NCBI RefSeq assembly: GCF_004786035.1
Contig: NZ_CP035088.1
Coordinates: forward strand, 5,598,501-5,662,500
Source: Pseudomonas viciae
GTDB taxonomy: Bacteria; Pseudomonadota; Gammaproteobacteria; Pseudomonadales; Pseudomonadaceae
DNA: 64,000 nt
Reading direction: 5' to 3'
The notes under the pieces are model-generated. The model was not told the DNA's origin. It did no database searches and saw only the letters and a list, made by a program, of their open reading frames with translations. The position numbers were made by a program, and so were the translations under genes. Below, one piece after another: positions 38,875 through 47,498 of the stretch. Each line of letters opens with the position of its first letter. Positions within the stretch are counted from its first letter, which is position 1.

Positions 38875-39696
38875 ATGTTAAAGCGCAACCAATGGCGATG
38901 GATTGAACGTGACTTCTTCACAGATGTGCGTGTTCTCGTGTCACAACGAAAACTGGCGTGGCAGCTTTATTTGGCGGACGTTGCGGAAAACAAACGCAAT
39001 TCGGGACTGGGGCTCATTGCGCCCTTCATCTCGGTATTAATCCACGTTCTCCTTTTGGGCTCCGTCATGGGGCTCGTTTTTAACGAACCCTTGGTAGAGT
39101 TCATTCCATTCTTCGCCGTATCATTTTCCATCTGGCAAGGTATTTCGATTTTCGTCTCAGACATATCCTACTCCAACGATAAGGCCATGCGTTACATATC
39201 GTTCCCCAACATCTCAGGCTTCATAAGCAATCTTGTTTCAACATACGAATTTACCGTTGCTCTGCTGCTCAAGATCTGCGGATCGTTTGTCATTATTTTT
39301 TTTGTGAACCCGGAAATCGTATTCGCCGCTAACTATTTAGCGTTCGTTGCAGGGTTAATTTTGCTGACGCTGGTTTTGTTCACTTGGTCCCTTCCCCTCG
39401 CGTACCTCTTCGACAGGGTAAGAATCCTTCGGGGATTTTTGCCGCAAATCCTATTTGCGATATACCTATTGACGCCGATTCTGTGGGCCCCCGATCGTCT
39501 TAAGTCTCACAGGTGGCTTGTAGATTTTAATCCAATTTTCCATCTCATAGAGTTGGCTCGAGCCCCTATTATTGATGGAGGTTTCCCCCTGGTCTCGATT
39601 TTCATTAGCCTCGGGTTGATAGCGATGGGAATTATCATGTCGTATCTCCTTTTTCCGGTAAACCGCTGCCTTGTTGTCTACAGATGGATGTCCTAG
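38875..39696 (+). CDS. Polysaccharide ABC exporter permease (Wzm/KpsM type)
   Basis: 273 residues with about six hydrophobic segments (IAPFISVLIHVLLLGSVMGLVF, VSTYEFTVALLLKICGSFVIIFF, LAFVAGLILLTLVLFTWSLPLAYLF and others). The FLPQILFAIYLLTPILW and FNPIFHLIELARAPI stretches are typical of ABC-2 glycan exporters. It would form the inner-membrane channel for the lipid-linked glycan. It lies directly before, and 1 base from, its ATPase gene. Confidence 0.88.
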   Translation: MLKRNQWRWIERDFFTDVRVLVSQRKLAWQLYLADVAENKRNSGLGLIAPFISVLIHVLLLGSVMGLVFNEPLVEFIPFFAVSFSIWQGISIFVSDISYSNDKAMRYISFPNISGFISNLVSTYEFTVALLLKICGSFVIIFFVNPEIVFAANYLAFVAGLILLTLVLFTWSLPLAYLFDRVRILRGFLPQILFAIYLLTPILWAPDRLKSHRWLVDFNPIFHLIELARAPIIDGGFPLVSIFISLGLIAMGIIMSYLLFPVNRCLVVYRWMS

Positions 39697-39697
39697 C

Positions 39698-40441
39698 ATG
39701 GATACTGCAGATATCGTCGTTCGGATTTGTAACGCCACTGTCGAAATACCTTTGAGAGGAGTCAAGCAAGAGGTCGTTGGTACAGACCCTCGGATCATTC
39801 GCCGGAAGAATGGGGCCATCGTATTACGGGCGCTGGAAAACATATCCCTTGAAGTCCGCCGAGGTGAACGCATTGGTATTGTCGGCGGAAACGGTAACGG
39901 AAAGACCACTCTTCTCAAGCTCATCGGAGGGATGCTGCCTGTGGCGTCAGGCTCGGTGGAAGTCCACGGATCCATACGCACTTTGCTTACCATCGGTGCG
40001 GGTACGGTGCCCGCACTGACAGGGAGACAGAACGTTAAGATGCGCTATGCCCTTCTTGGGATTAAAAGCATCACGGAGTCGGAATATGTTTCCGACGTTG
40101 AAGCATTCTCAGACATTGGTGCGTTCTTCGACATGCCCTTAGGGACTTATTCCCCAGGCATGTACAGTCGCATCCAATTTGCCATGAGCACGGTAGAACC
40201 GGCAGATATCCTCCTGTTGGACGAATGGATTGGTGTTGCTGATCAAGCCTTCCAAAACAAGGCCAATGATCGTCTTGAAAGCTACATTCAGAGAAATGAA
40301 GGCTTTCTATTTGCTTCACATAATGAAGAGCTGTTGAAACGCATGACAAGTCGCACCATTCGTCTTGTCAACGGCAGGCTTGAGGCGAATCAAGATTTGG
40401 AATTGCACATGGAACGTTGCCCAAGTCGAAGCAACATTTGA
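39698..40441 (+). CDS. Polysaccharide ABC exporter ATPase (Wzt/KpsT type), short form
   Basis: 247 residues from the ATG at 39698. Walker A GGNGNGKTTLLKLIGG, signature YSPGMYSRIQFAMS (the usual Wzt/KpsT variant of LSGGQ), Walker B ILLLDEWIGVAD, and the H-loop SHNEE. The protein stops after the nucleotide-binding domain and has no C-terminal carbohydrate-binding domain of the kind that reads the chain cap in O8/O9a-type Wzt. Export is therefore probably KpsT-like, without cap recognition by this protein. Confidence 0.9.
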   Translation: MDTADIVVRICNATVEIPLRGVKQEVVGTDPRIIRRKNGAIVLRALENISLEVRRGERIGIVGGNGNGKTTLLKLIGGMLPVASGSVEVHGSIRTLLTIGAGTVPALTGRQNVKMRYALLGIKSITESEYVSDVEAFSDIGAFFDMPLGTYSPGMYSRIQFAMSTVEPADILLLDEWIGVADQAFQNKANDRLESYIQRNEGFLFASHNEELLKRMTSRTIRLVNGRLEANQDLELHMERCPSRSNI

Positions 40442-40486
40442 AGCGTCCACTTTATTAACTAATCGACGAGAAACGAGGGGAACGAT

Positions 40487-41533
40487 TTGGCCGGCAACCG
40501 AATAAAGATGCTAATTGAAGGTATGAAAAATACAGTGAAGTTTGCCCTGCACGGACGGGAGGCCATCGACAACATAGACCTCTCCGTTCGGGAGATCGAT
40601 CGAAAAATTAACGAAATACGTTCGAGCCTTCCAAACGATCACAGCGTTTCTTATCTAGGTCGTGATCTCTGTCTGGTTAGAACCCGATGGGGAGGGTACG
40701 TCGTCGTGCCATCCTACAATGTTGATGTGGCAGTAGGTATTATTCGTGACGGTGTGCATGAACCTTGGACAACTCGGTTAGTGCAAGAAAAGCTGAAGCT
40801 CGGCGATACCTATGTCAACGTCGGTTCAAATTTTGGTTACTACACCAGCCTGGGCGGCTTAATTGTCGGCAACAAGGGCAAAGTGTTCTCATTTGAAGCG
40901 AATCCCGTAGTTTTTGCCATTCTGCTAAAAACGATAATGTATGCCGGCATCCCCGATCGAACGACCGTGTTCAATCGAGCGGTTTTTCGAGAAACGGGAG
41001 AGCACTTCCGCTTTGCCTTTGATTATCAGTTTGCAGGAGGCGGTCATCTTGAAATCAATGCAACAGAACAGCCGAGCACTGGAGACCCCTTTTGGTCCAA
41101 GGATTCTGTACCGTCTATTCTCGATCATAACGGCCAGTGGACTCCCGGCAAAGGAATTATGAATAAATTCAACGCCAAGACATTGGCGTTGGACGACGTC
41201 ATGGGCGAAGCCCAAGTTGACCTACTGCATTGTGATGTCGAAGCAGCTGAGCCCTATGTCATAGCGGGCGCACAAGCCATGATAAAAAACTCTCCTCGGT
41301 TGAAGATCATCTTCGAGTGGTCAAGCTACAGCTTCGACTACGGTACGGACGAATATCGGGCAGCAGTAAATGATATGTGGGAGCTGTTGATATCTGAAGG
41401 TTTTTCTATTCGCCGGCTTATGCCATTTCTTCATCCAGATGGAGCCATCCAGCTCTCCGAGAGACTGACTTACGCAGAGTTCATTGCTGGGGAGCATGGC
41501 GACTATTTTGCTGAACGATCCTCGCAGGGATGA
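40487..41533 (+). CDS. FkbM-family SAM-dependent methyltransferase
   Basis: 348 residues from a TTG start at 40487 with an AGGGG site 7 bases upstream; ATG at 40508 is the alternative. The SAM-binding region GDTYVNVGSNFGYYTSLGG is followed by KVFSFEANPVVFAILLKTI, and DLLHCDVEAAEPYVIAGAQAMI is the FkbM hallmark. Members O-methylate sugars, among other targets. In an ABC-exported glycan cluster it may methylate a chain residue, possibly at the end of the chain (inference). It is the last gene of the cluster. Confidence 0.87.
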   Translation: MAGNRIKMLIEGMKNTVKFALHGREAIDNIDLSVREIDRKINEIRSSLPNDHSVSYLGRDLCLVRTRWGGYVVVPSYNVDVAVGIIRDGVHEPWTTRLVQEKLKLGDTYVNVGSNFGYYTSLGGLIVGNKGKVFSFEANPVVFAILLKTIMYAGIPDRTTVFNRAVFRETGEHFRFAFDYQFAGGGHLEINATEQPSTGDPFWSKDSVPSILDHNGQWTPGKGIMNKFNAKTLALDDVMGEAQVDLLHCDVEAAEPYVIAGAQAMIKNSPRLKIIFEWSSYSFDYGTDEYRAAVNDMWELLISEGFSIRRLMPFLHPDGAIQLSERLTYAEFIAGEHGDYFAERSSQG

Positions 41534-41552
41534 ATAGCACCCAAAGCGCAAC

Positions 41553-41618
41553 GCAATGCTGTTCACTCAATAAAATAGATGAATCTGTGGCGCACACGCC
41601 TCAAGTGAACAACATTGC
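41553..41618. repeat. Long inverted repeat at the right edge of the polysaccharide cluster
   Basis: Arms gcaatgctgttcact (41553-41567) and agtgaacaacattgc (41604-41618) match at 14 of 15 positions across a 36-base spacer. A second imperfect hairpin (ctgacaacaag...tttgttcag) follows at about 41620-41643. There is no T-run directly after the first arm pair. It may be a terminator, a protein-binding site, or a remnant of a mobile element. Confidence 0.6.
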
Positions 41619-41719
41619 ACTGACAACAAGCTTTTTGTTCAGAACCCCGTTGATTTGCGCCAGACGCCTCGCGTCGCTACAGTCGGTTCTATCTCCCTGG
41701 CCCACGGATGGAGCGACAC

Positions 41720-43561
41720 ATGTTTATAGATCTGAAACCCAATCTTCATCGCCTGTCAGCTGTTTCGCTGTTGGCTGTCGCTCTGACGCTCACTGCCTGT
41801 AAGGCTCCACCCTCCTCCTCCACCACACCGGCACTGCCCGCCCCACCGGAAATCGCGGCCGGCTACCGCGCCGATCTACAGTCCCGCCACGCCGACAAGC
41901 ACATGGCCGCCGCGGCCAACCCGTTGGCGGCTGAGGCCGGGCGGGAGATGTTGCGACGTGGCGGTTCAGCCATCGACGCAGCCATTGCGATGCAGGCGGT
42001 GCTGACCCTGGTGGAGCCGCAATCCTCTGGCATCGGCGGGGGGGCGTTCATTGTGTTGTGGGACGGCAAGGCTGTGCGCACCTATGACGGTCGCGAAACG
42101 GCACCGGCTGGCTCCACCGAAAGACTTTTCCTGCAGGCTGACGGCAAACCCATGCCGTTTACTGCCGCACAGATCGGCGGTCGTTCCGTGGGTACACCGG
42201 GGGTGTTGCGCGGACTGGAACTGGCCCATCGCAAACATGGCCGTCTCGAATGGGCGACGCTGTTCGAGCCGGCCATCGCGCTGGCGGAGCAGGGCTTCGC
42301 GATCTCTCCCAGGCTGCATGCCTTGATCGCGTCCGACCCGTCGTTGCCGGGCTCGCCAGACATGGCGGCCTACTTCCTCAATGCCGATGGCAGCCCAAAG
42401 GCGGTCGGCACCGTGCTGAAAAACCCGGCATTGGCCGGCGTGCTCAAGCGCATCGCCCACGAAGGTCCCGATGCCTTGTACAAAGGGCCGGTTGCCGAGG
42501 AGATCGTCGCCAAGGTGCAGGGCCACGCCAACCCCGGCAGTCTTTCGCTGGCGGACCTCCAGGGCTACACCGCACGGGAGCGGCCAGCGCTATGCACCGA
42601 CTACAAGCGCTGGCAAATCTGCGGCATGCCACCACCGTCTTCGGGCGGGGTTGCCGTGGCGCAGATCCTCGGGACGTTGCAGGCCCTCGAACAGCACGAC
42701 AGCAACGCGGCCCTTGCGCCCTTGAAGCCCCTCAAGACCGCTAAACCCGCCGGCATTGAACCCGCCCCCGAAGCGGTGCACCTGATCGCCGAAGCCGAGC
42801 GCCTGGCCTATGCCGACCGCGCCCAATACATTGCCGATCCAAATTTTGTAGCCGTGCCGCTCAAAGGCCTGGTCGATCAGGGTTACCTTGCCAGCCGCGC
42901 CAGCCTGATCGGCCCTCGCAGCATGGGTGTCGCCAAGCCCGGCACACCACCGGGCATCCAGGTGGCCTATGCCCCGGACCGTTCACCCCTGCGTATTTCC
43001 ACCTCGCAAGTGGTGGCCGTGGATGACCAGGGTGGCGCGGTGTCCATGACCACGACGGTGGAATCGGCGTTCGGCTCACACTTGATGGTCCAGGGCTTCA
43101 TGCTCAATAACCAGATGACCGACTTCTCGTTCATCCCCGAAGAGAATGGGCAAAAAGTCGCCAACCGCGTCGAGCCTGGCAAACGCCCACGTTCGTCCAT
43201 GGCACCGACGCTGATCTTCGATCATCAGGGTAGACTCCTGGCCGCTGTCGGCTCCCCCGGCGGCTCGCAAATCATCGAATACGTCGCCAAGTCAGTCATT
43301 GGCCTTCTGGATTGGGGCCTGGACCCGCAAACCGCCATCAACCTCCCCAACTTCGGCAGCCGCAACGGCCCCACCGAACTGGAACAGGGCCAGTTCAGCC
43401 CGGCGTTGATCCAGGCATTGAAGGATAAAGGCCACACCGTGAGCGAAATCGACATGAACAGTGGCACCCAGGCAATCGTCCGGGTGCGTGACGGGCAAGG
43501 AAAAGTGTCACTGGCTGGCGGGGCGGACCCACGGCGCGAGGGTCAAGCACTGGGGGATTGA
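41720..43561 (+). CDS. ggt: Gamma-glutamyltransferase, predicted lipoprotein
   Basis: 613 residues. It hydrolyses or transfers the gamma-glutamyl group of glutathione and matures by self-cleavage. A lipoprotein-type signal is visible (LLAVALTLTAC, Cys near residue 27). The large subunit has GGSAIDAAIAMQAVLTLVEPQSSGIGGGAF. The predicted nucleophile is Thr428 in ISTSQVVAVDDQGGAVS, and FGSHLMVQGFMLNNQMTDFS follows, as in the family. The start was set at the ATG at 41720 in front of the signal. Its 3' end overlaps the convergent XRE gene by 19 bases. GC content returns to backbone level. Confidence 0.94.
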   Translation: MFIDLKPNLHRLSAVSLLAVALTLTACKAPPSSSTTPALPAPPEIAAGYRADLQSRHADKHMAAAANPLAAEAGREMLRRGGSAIDAAIAMQAVLTLVEPQSSGIGGGAFIVLWDGKAVRTYDGRETAPAGSTERLFLQADGKPMPFTAAQIGGRSVGTPGVLRGLELAHRKHGRLEWATLFEPAIALAEQGFAISPRLHALIASDPSLPGSPDMAAYFLNADGSPKAVGTVLKNPALAGVLKRIAHEGPDALYKGPVAEEIVAKVQGHANPGSLSLADLQGYTARERPALCTDYKRWQICGMPPPSSGGVAVAQILGTLQALEQHDSNAALAPLKPLKTAKPAGIEPAPEAVHLIAEAERLAYADRAQYIADPNFVAVPLKGLVDQGYLASRASLIGPRSMGVAKPGTPPGIQVAYAPDRSPLRISTSQVVAVDDQGGAVSMTTTVESAFGSHLMVQGFMLNNQMTDFSFIPEENGQKVANRVEPGKRPRSSMAPTLIFDHQGRLLAAVGSPGGSQIIEYVAKSVIGLLDWGLDPQTAINLPNFGSRNGPTELEQGQFSPALIQALKDKGHTVSEIDMNSGTQAIVRVRDGQGKVSLAGGADPRREGQALGD

Positions 43562-43776
43562 TCAATCTCGCTCTGGGGTTGATAGACCAGCAGATCGGCT
43601 GGCTGACATTGCAGATAGCTGCAAATGGCTTCGAGGGTCGCCAGCCGTATACCCTTGACCTTTCCTTGCTTGAGCAAGGAAAGGTTGGCTTCGGTAATAC
43701 CTATGGCCGCGGCAAGATCCTTGGACTTGACCTTGCGCATCGCCAGCATTACATCCAGTTGAATAACGATAGGCAT
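43543..43776 (-). CDS. Small XRE-type helix-turn-helix regulator
   Basis: 77 residues (MPIVIQLDVMLAMRKVKSKDLAAAIGITEANLSLLKQGKVKGIRLATLE...). This is the YozG/Cro-like type: a short beta strand, then a five-helix HTH with the recognition part TEANLSLLKQGKVKG. Such genes often pair with DUF2975 membrane proteins, and a DUF2975 gene lies 7 bases upstream here. The last ~19 bases overlap the convergent ggt. Confidence 0.88.
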   Translation of the reverse strand: MPIVIQLDVMLAMRKVKSKDLAAAIGITEANLSLLKQGKVKGIRLATLEAICSYLQCQPADLLVYQPQSEIDQSPSA

Positions 43777-43783
43777 GAGTATC

Positions 43784-44338
43784 TCAAACAAAAGTTCGGT
43801 TTTCTGAGTCGACTTCACTAGCCTGGGACAGTATCCGGGCAATGATCGCAATACAGGCCGCAAGAAACAAAGCGACAAAAGACGGGGCGGTAATGCTGAG
43901 GGTAAGCAATCGCTGGCCGACCGGCGCATTGATCGTCACCAGCAGGCTGAGAAACGGTTCACACAGGAAATCCAGCAGCACCCATAGCGCAACCGCGCGC
44001 CCCGCCTTTCCCAGATAAACCGCTGCTTCGCTGGAAAAGTATTGGCCCTGGGCATACCGCTTGAACAACTGCCGCAGGTTGGCTAGCCCAGACGCCAGGA
44101 CCAGCAAAGGAATACTCGATAAAAAGATCCCGCCAAGGCATTGCCAGCCAGTCAACTCCATCGCCCCGTCAGACAGGCTCGACAGCTGCCGCTCGGTCAG
44201 GGAAAACCCCAGACCATATTGCGACGCCACCCCAGGAAACAGCCAGGCTGCGGCGTTGATGGCCATCATCGCGACAATGAAAACAAGCGTTATGGCAGCC
44301 ATGCGCTGGCTGTACAGGGCAAGACGATTCGAATGCAT
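43784..44338 (-). CDS. DUF2975 membrane protein
   Basis: 184 residues from the ATG at 44338 (MHSNRLALYSQRM). Four hydrophobic segments are visible: ITLVFIVAMMAINAAAWLF, LGGIFLSSIPLLVLASGLANL, a segment near AVALWVLLDFLCEPFLSLLV, and PSFVALFLAACIAIIARIL. The LRQLFKRYAQGQYFSSEAAVYLGKAGRAV loop is characteristic of DUF2975. Function is unknown. It is co-transcribed with the XRE gene, a recurrent pair that may act as membrane sensor and regulator (inference). Confidence 0.85.
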   Translation of the reverse strand: MHSNRLALYSQRMAAITLVFIVAMMAINAAAWLFPGVASQYGLGFSLTERQLSSLSDGAMELTGWQCLGGIFLSSIPLLVLASGLANLRQLFKRYAQGQYFSSEAAVYLGKAGRAVALWVLLDFLCEPFLSLLVTINAPVGQRLLTLSITAPSFVALFLAACIAIIARILSQASEVDSENRTFV

Positions 44339-44424
44339 GTGAGGCTCCAATAGAACAAGAGGAGCCCAAAACATAGCGTTAAAATTATCGCAAAACAATA
44401 ATTAATATGTAAAAAACGATAAAA

Positions 44425-45741
44425 TCAGGTCGACAATTGATTGGCGAACTGACTCACCGCATCAACCACTTTCTTCGCCCCATCCTGAATCTCGACAATT
44501 ACCGTCCCCGCTTCGGCTGCCAGGGCCAGGCCCTGTTCAGCCTGGTGCTGACCGTCGGTCATCAGCGCTACGGCATTGCGGGCCATGTCCTGGTTCTGGC
44601 GAACCACGCTGACGATTTCATCGGTTGCCTGGCTGGTTCGCGACGCCAGTTGCCGCACTTCATCGGCCACTACGGCGAAACCTCGGCCCTGCTCTCCCGC
44701 CCGGGCCGCTTCGATGGCCGCGTTGAGCGCCAGCAGGTTGGTCTGTTCGGCGATGCCGCTGATGGTCTTGACGATGGTACCGATCACCTGGGATTGCTCA
44801 TTCAGCGCCTCGATCCCTTCGCCGGCGGTCTGCATGTGCCGGGCCAAGTCGTGCATCACATCCACCGCCTGAGTCACGACCGTAGTGCCGCGCTGGGCGC
44901 AACTGTCCGTTTGCAATGAGGTGCTGTAGGCAATGTTGGCCGCTTCGGCGACGGCTTTTTCCTGGTTGACCTGGTCAGTGATGTTGGTAGCGAACTTGAC
45001 CACTTTATACAGGCGCTCGTTGGCATCGAGCACCGGGTTGTAGGAGGCTTCCAGCCAGACCTCACGGCCATTGGCGTCGATACGCTTGAAGCGGCCGGCC
45101 ACGAACTCGCCGCTGTTCAGGCGCTGCCAGAACTGCTGGTAGGCCGCGCTGTTGTATTCTTCAGGCTCGCAAAACAGGCGATGGTGCTTACCCTTGATCT
45201 GCGCCAGGCTGTAACCCATGGCGCTGAGGAAGCGGTCATTGGCCGTCAACACGTGACCGCCGAGGTCGAACTCAATCACCGCCGTTGAACGCACCAACGC
45301 ACCGATGAGGTTTTCATGCTCGCGAGACCCCTCGATGGTGCGGGTCAGGTCACTGGAATACATTGAAAAATAGCGGACTCGCCCATCAACTGCCCGCACT
45401 GGCTGAAGGATCGAACGCAACCAGGCTTCCTGGCCATTGCCTCGCAACAGGCGCACGGCACCCGAGAAGTGTTCCCCACGGGTCAGCGCCGACTTGAAGC
45501 GAATCTGGAACTCGTTGGATTTCAAATACGCCGGGACAAGTTCTTCGACAGGCCGGCCAATCAAGTCCTGGCTCTTGTAGTGCATTTCGTCGAGAAAATT
45601 CTGATTGACCGTTTGCACCCGCCCGTCGGCATCCAACGTGAGCGCCAGCATTTCGCGGTCCAGGCTTTCTTTCACTTGCATGAGGCTGGACAGTTCTTGA
45701 CGAAGAGCCGACAGCTCCTGCTTCAAGCGTTTGTTGAACAT
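44425..45741 (-). CDS. Cytoplasmic PAS-PAS chemoreceptor (BdlA-like)
   Basis: 438 residues from the ATG at 45741 ([15 protein letters not shown]), no membrane segment. An N-terminal coiled coil leads to PAS1 ([38 protein letters not shown]) and PAS2 ([37 protein letters not shown], then [27 protein letters not shown]). The signalling tip is [35 protein letters not shown]. The layout and size equal BdlA, the P. aeruginosa biofilm-dispersion protein, and Aer-2-like soluble receptors. The signal could be redox or haem-linked; this is not shown here. Confidence 0.9.
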   Translation of the reverse strand: MFNKRLKQELSALRQELSSLMQVKESLDREMLALTLDADGRVQTVNQNFLDEMHYKSQDLIGRPVEELVPAYLKSNEFQIRFKSALTRGEHFSGAVRLLRGNGQEAWLRSILQPVRAVDGRVRYFSMYSSDLTRTIEGSREHENLIGALVRSTAVIEFDLGGHVLTANDRFLSAMGYSLAQIKGKHHRLFCEPEEYNSAAYQQFWQRLNSGEFVAGRFKRIDANGREVWLEASYNPVLDANERLYKVVKFATNITDQVNQEKAVAEAANIAYSTSLQTDSCAQRGTTVVTQAVDVMHDLARHMQTAGEGIEALNEQSQVIGTIVKTISGIAEQTNLLALNAAIEAARAGEQGRGFAVVADEVRQLASRTSQATDEIVSVVRQNQDMARNAVALMTDGQHQAEQGLALAAEAGTVIVEIQDGAKKVVDAVSQFANQLST

Positions 45742-45967
45742 GGGCAAGCTCCGGCAGGCAGGAGAATTTAAAAATAGCTTGTTCTCTTGCCATCGGCCCG
45801 GTGATTTGTTTCTAAAGAGCACCACTGGTCGACCTGGAAATTAATCGTGTGCCCCCTCGAACCCTGATGAACCTTCCATGGTCACTGGATTGTTCTACTG
45901 TTGGCCCCTGGCTGCTGAAGCCCTTGCCACTACCAATACCCATAACCATAAAAACGAGGTAATTGCC

Positions 45968-47386
45968 GTGACCACCGACATCCAAGACAGTCGCTCCGCC
46001 CGCTTCGCCTTGCGCTGCTCCAGTTTTGCCGAGCGCTGGTTTCCCGACTCCTGGGTCTTCGCCGCGTTGGCGGTGCTGGTGGTCGCACTGGCGACGCAAC
46101 TGATCGGCGCCACCCCCATAGCCGCCGCCATGGCGTTCGGCGATGGTTTCTGGAGCCTGATCCCGTTCACCATGCAAATGGCCTTCGTGGTGATCGGCGG
46201 TTATGTGGTCGCCAGTTCGCCGCCAGCCGTCAAGTTGATCGATCGCCTGGCGCGTATCCCGAAGAACGGCCGCTCCGCCGTGGCCTGGGTAGCGCTGATC
46301 TCCATGGTCGCGTCGTTGCTCAATTGGGGCCTGTCGCTGGTGTTTGGCGGTCTGTTGGTGCGGGCCCTGGCCCGTCGCACCGATCTTAAGATGGACTATC
46401 GCGCCGCCGGCGCCGCCGCCTACCTTGGCCTGGGCGCTGTCTGGGCCCTGGGGCTGTCTTCGTCGGCTGCGCAATTGCAGGCCAACCCGGCCAGCCTGCC
46501 GCCGTCGATCCTGTCGATCACCGGTGTCATTCCGTTCACCCAGACCATCTTCCTCTGGCAGTCCGGGGTGATGCTGCTGGCGTTGATCGTGATCTCATTG
46601 ATCGTCGCCTACGCCACCGCTCCCGGCCCGAACAGCGCCCGTGACGCCGCCGCCTGCGGCATCGACCCCAGTTTCAGCATGCCGGCGCTGCAGCCACGCA
46701 CCCGCCCGGGAGAATGGCTGGAACACAGCCCGCTGCTGACCATCGCCTTGGTGCTACTCGCCGCCGGCTGGCTGTTCCATGAGTTCTCGACTAAACCGGC
46801 GATCAGCGCCATTTCCGGGCTCAACACTTACAACTTCCTGTTCCTGATGCTCGGAGCGCTCCTGCACTGGCGACCGCGCAGTTTTCTCGATGCGGTGGCC
46901 CGTGCGGTGCCCACCACCACGGGCGTATTGATCCAATTCCCGCTGTACGGTTCGATCGCCGCCTTGTTGACCACGGTCAAGGGCAGCGATGCCCAGACGC
47001 TGGCCCATCACATCTCGACCTTTTTCGTACAGATCGCCTCCCATGACACCTACGCCCTGTTGATGGGCGTCTACTCGGCGGTATTGGGTTTCTTCATTCC
47101 TTCGGGCGGCGGCAAATGGATCATCGAAGCGCCCTACGTCATGCAGGTGGCCAACGACCTGAACTACCACTTGGGCTGGGCGGTACAGATCTATAACGCC
47201 GCCGAAGCGCTGCCGAACCTCATCAACCCGTTCTACATGCTCCCGCTGTTGGGGGTGTTGGGGTTAAAGGCCAGGGACTTGATCGGTTTCTCCTTCGTGC
47301 AGTTACTGGTGCATACGCCGCTGGTGCTGGCGCTGCTGTGGGCGCTGGGGACGACGTTGAGCTATTTGCCGCCAGTGATGCCATAA
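45968..47386 (+). CDS. atoE: Short-chain fatty acid transporter AtoE
   Basis: 472 residues from a GTG at 45968 with a GAGG site about 8 bases upstream; the frame is open to an ATG at 45878, but that adds 30 atypical residues. Around ten hydrophobic segments. Family signatures: FAERWFPDSWVFAALAVLVVAL, LINWGLSLVFGGLL-like LLNWGLSLVFGGLLVRALARR, and the late FFIPSGGGKWIIEAPYVM. It takes up short-chain fatty acids such as acetoacetate or butyrate across the inner membrane. No atoDAB genes lie next to it. Confidence 0.92.
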   Translation: MTTDIQDSRSARFALRCSSFAERWFPDSWVFAALAVLVVALATQLIGATPIAAAMAFGDGFWSLIPFTMQMAFVVIGGYVVASSPPAVKLIDRLARIPKNGRSAVAWVALISMVASLLNWGLSLVFGGLLVRALARRTDLKMDYRAAGAAAYLGLGAVWALGLSSSAAQLQANPASLPPSILSITGVIPFTQTIFLWQSGVMLLALIVISLIVAYATAPGPNSARDAAACGIDPSFSMPALQPRTRPGEWLEHSPLLTIALVLLAAGWLFHEFSTKPAISAISGLNTYNFLFLMLGALLHWRPRSFLDAVARAVPTTTGVLIQFPLYGSIAALLTTVKGSDAQTLAHHISTFFVQIASHDTYALLMGVYSAVLGFFIPSGGGKWIIEAPYVMQVANDLNYHLGWAVQIYNAAEALPNLINPFYMLPLLGVLGLKARDLIGFSFVQLLVHTPLVLALLWALGTTLSYLPPVMP

Positions 47387-47392
47387 AGCCAT

Positions 47393-47428
47393 AAAAAAGG
47401 GCCGATATTTCCGTCGGCCCACTTTTTC
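47393..47428 (+). terminator. Terminator of atoE
   Basis: Stem gggccga/tcggccc with an 8-base loop; an A-run lies before it and TTTTTC a few bases after. Confidence 0.8.
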
Positions 47429-47498
47429 TTCGGCTCGGTCTGTTTCAGTATGGCTACGCCCTGTTTCGAGGGGTTCACACGCTGAAAAGGATCTGAGC

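Noticed and set aside
33960..41720. Insertion sequences bounding the polysaccharide cluster
   Set aside because: No transposase frame or paired terminal repeats were seen; only one inverted repeat at the right edge.
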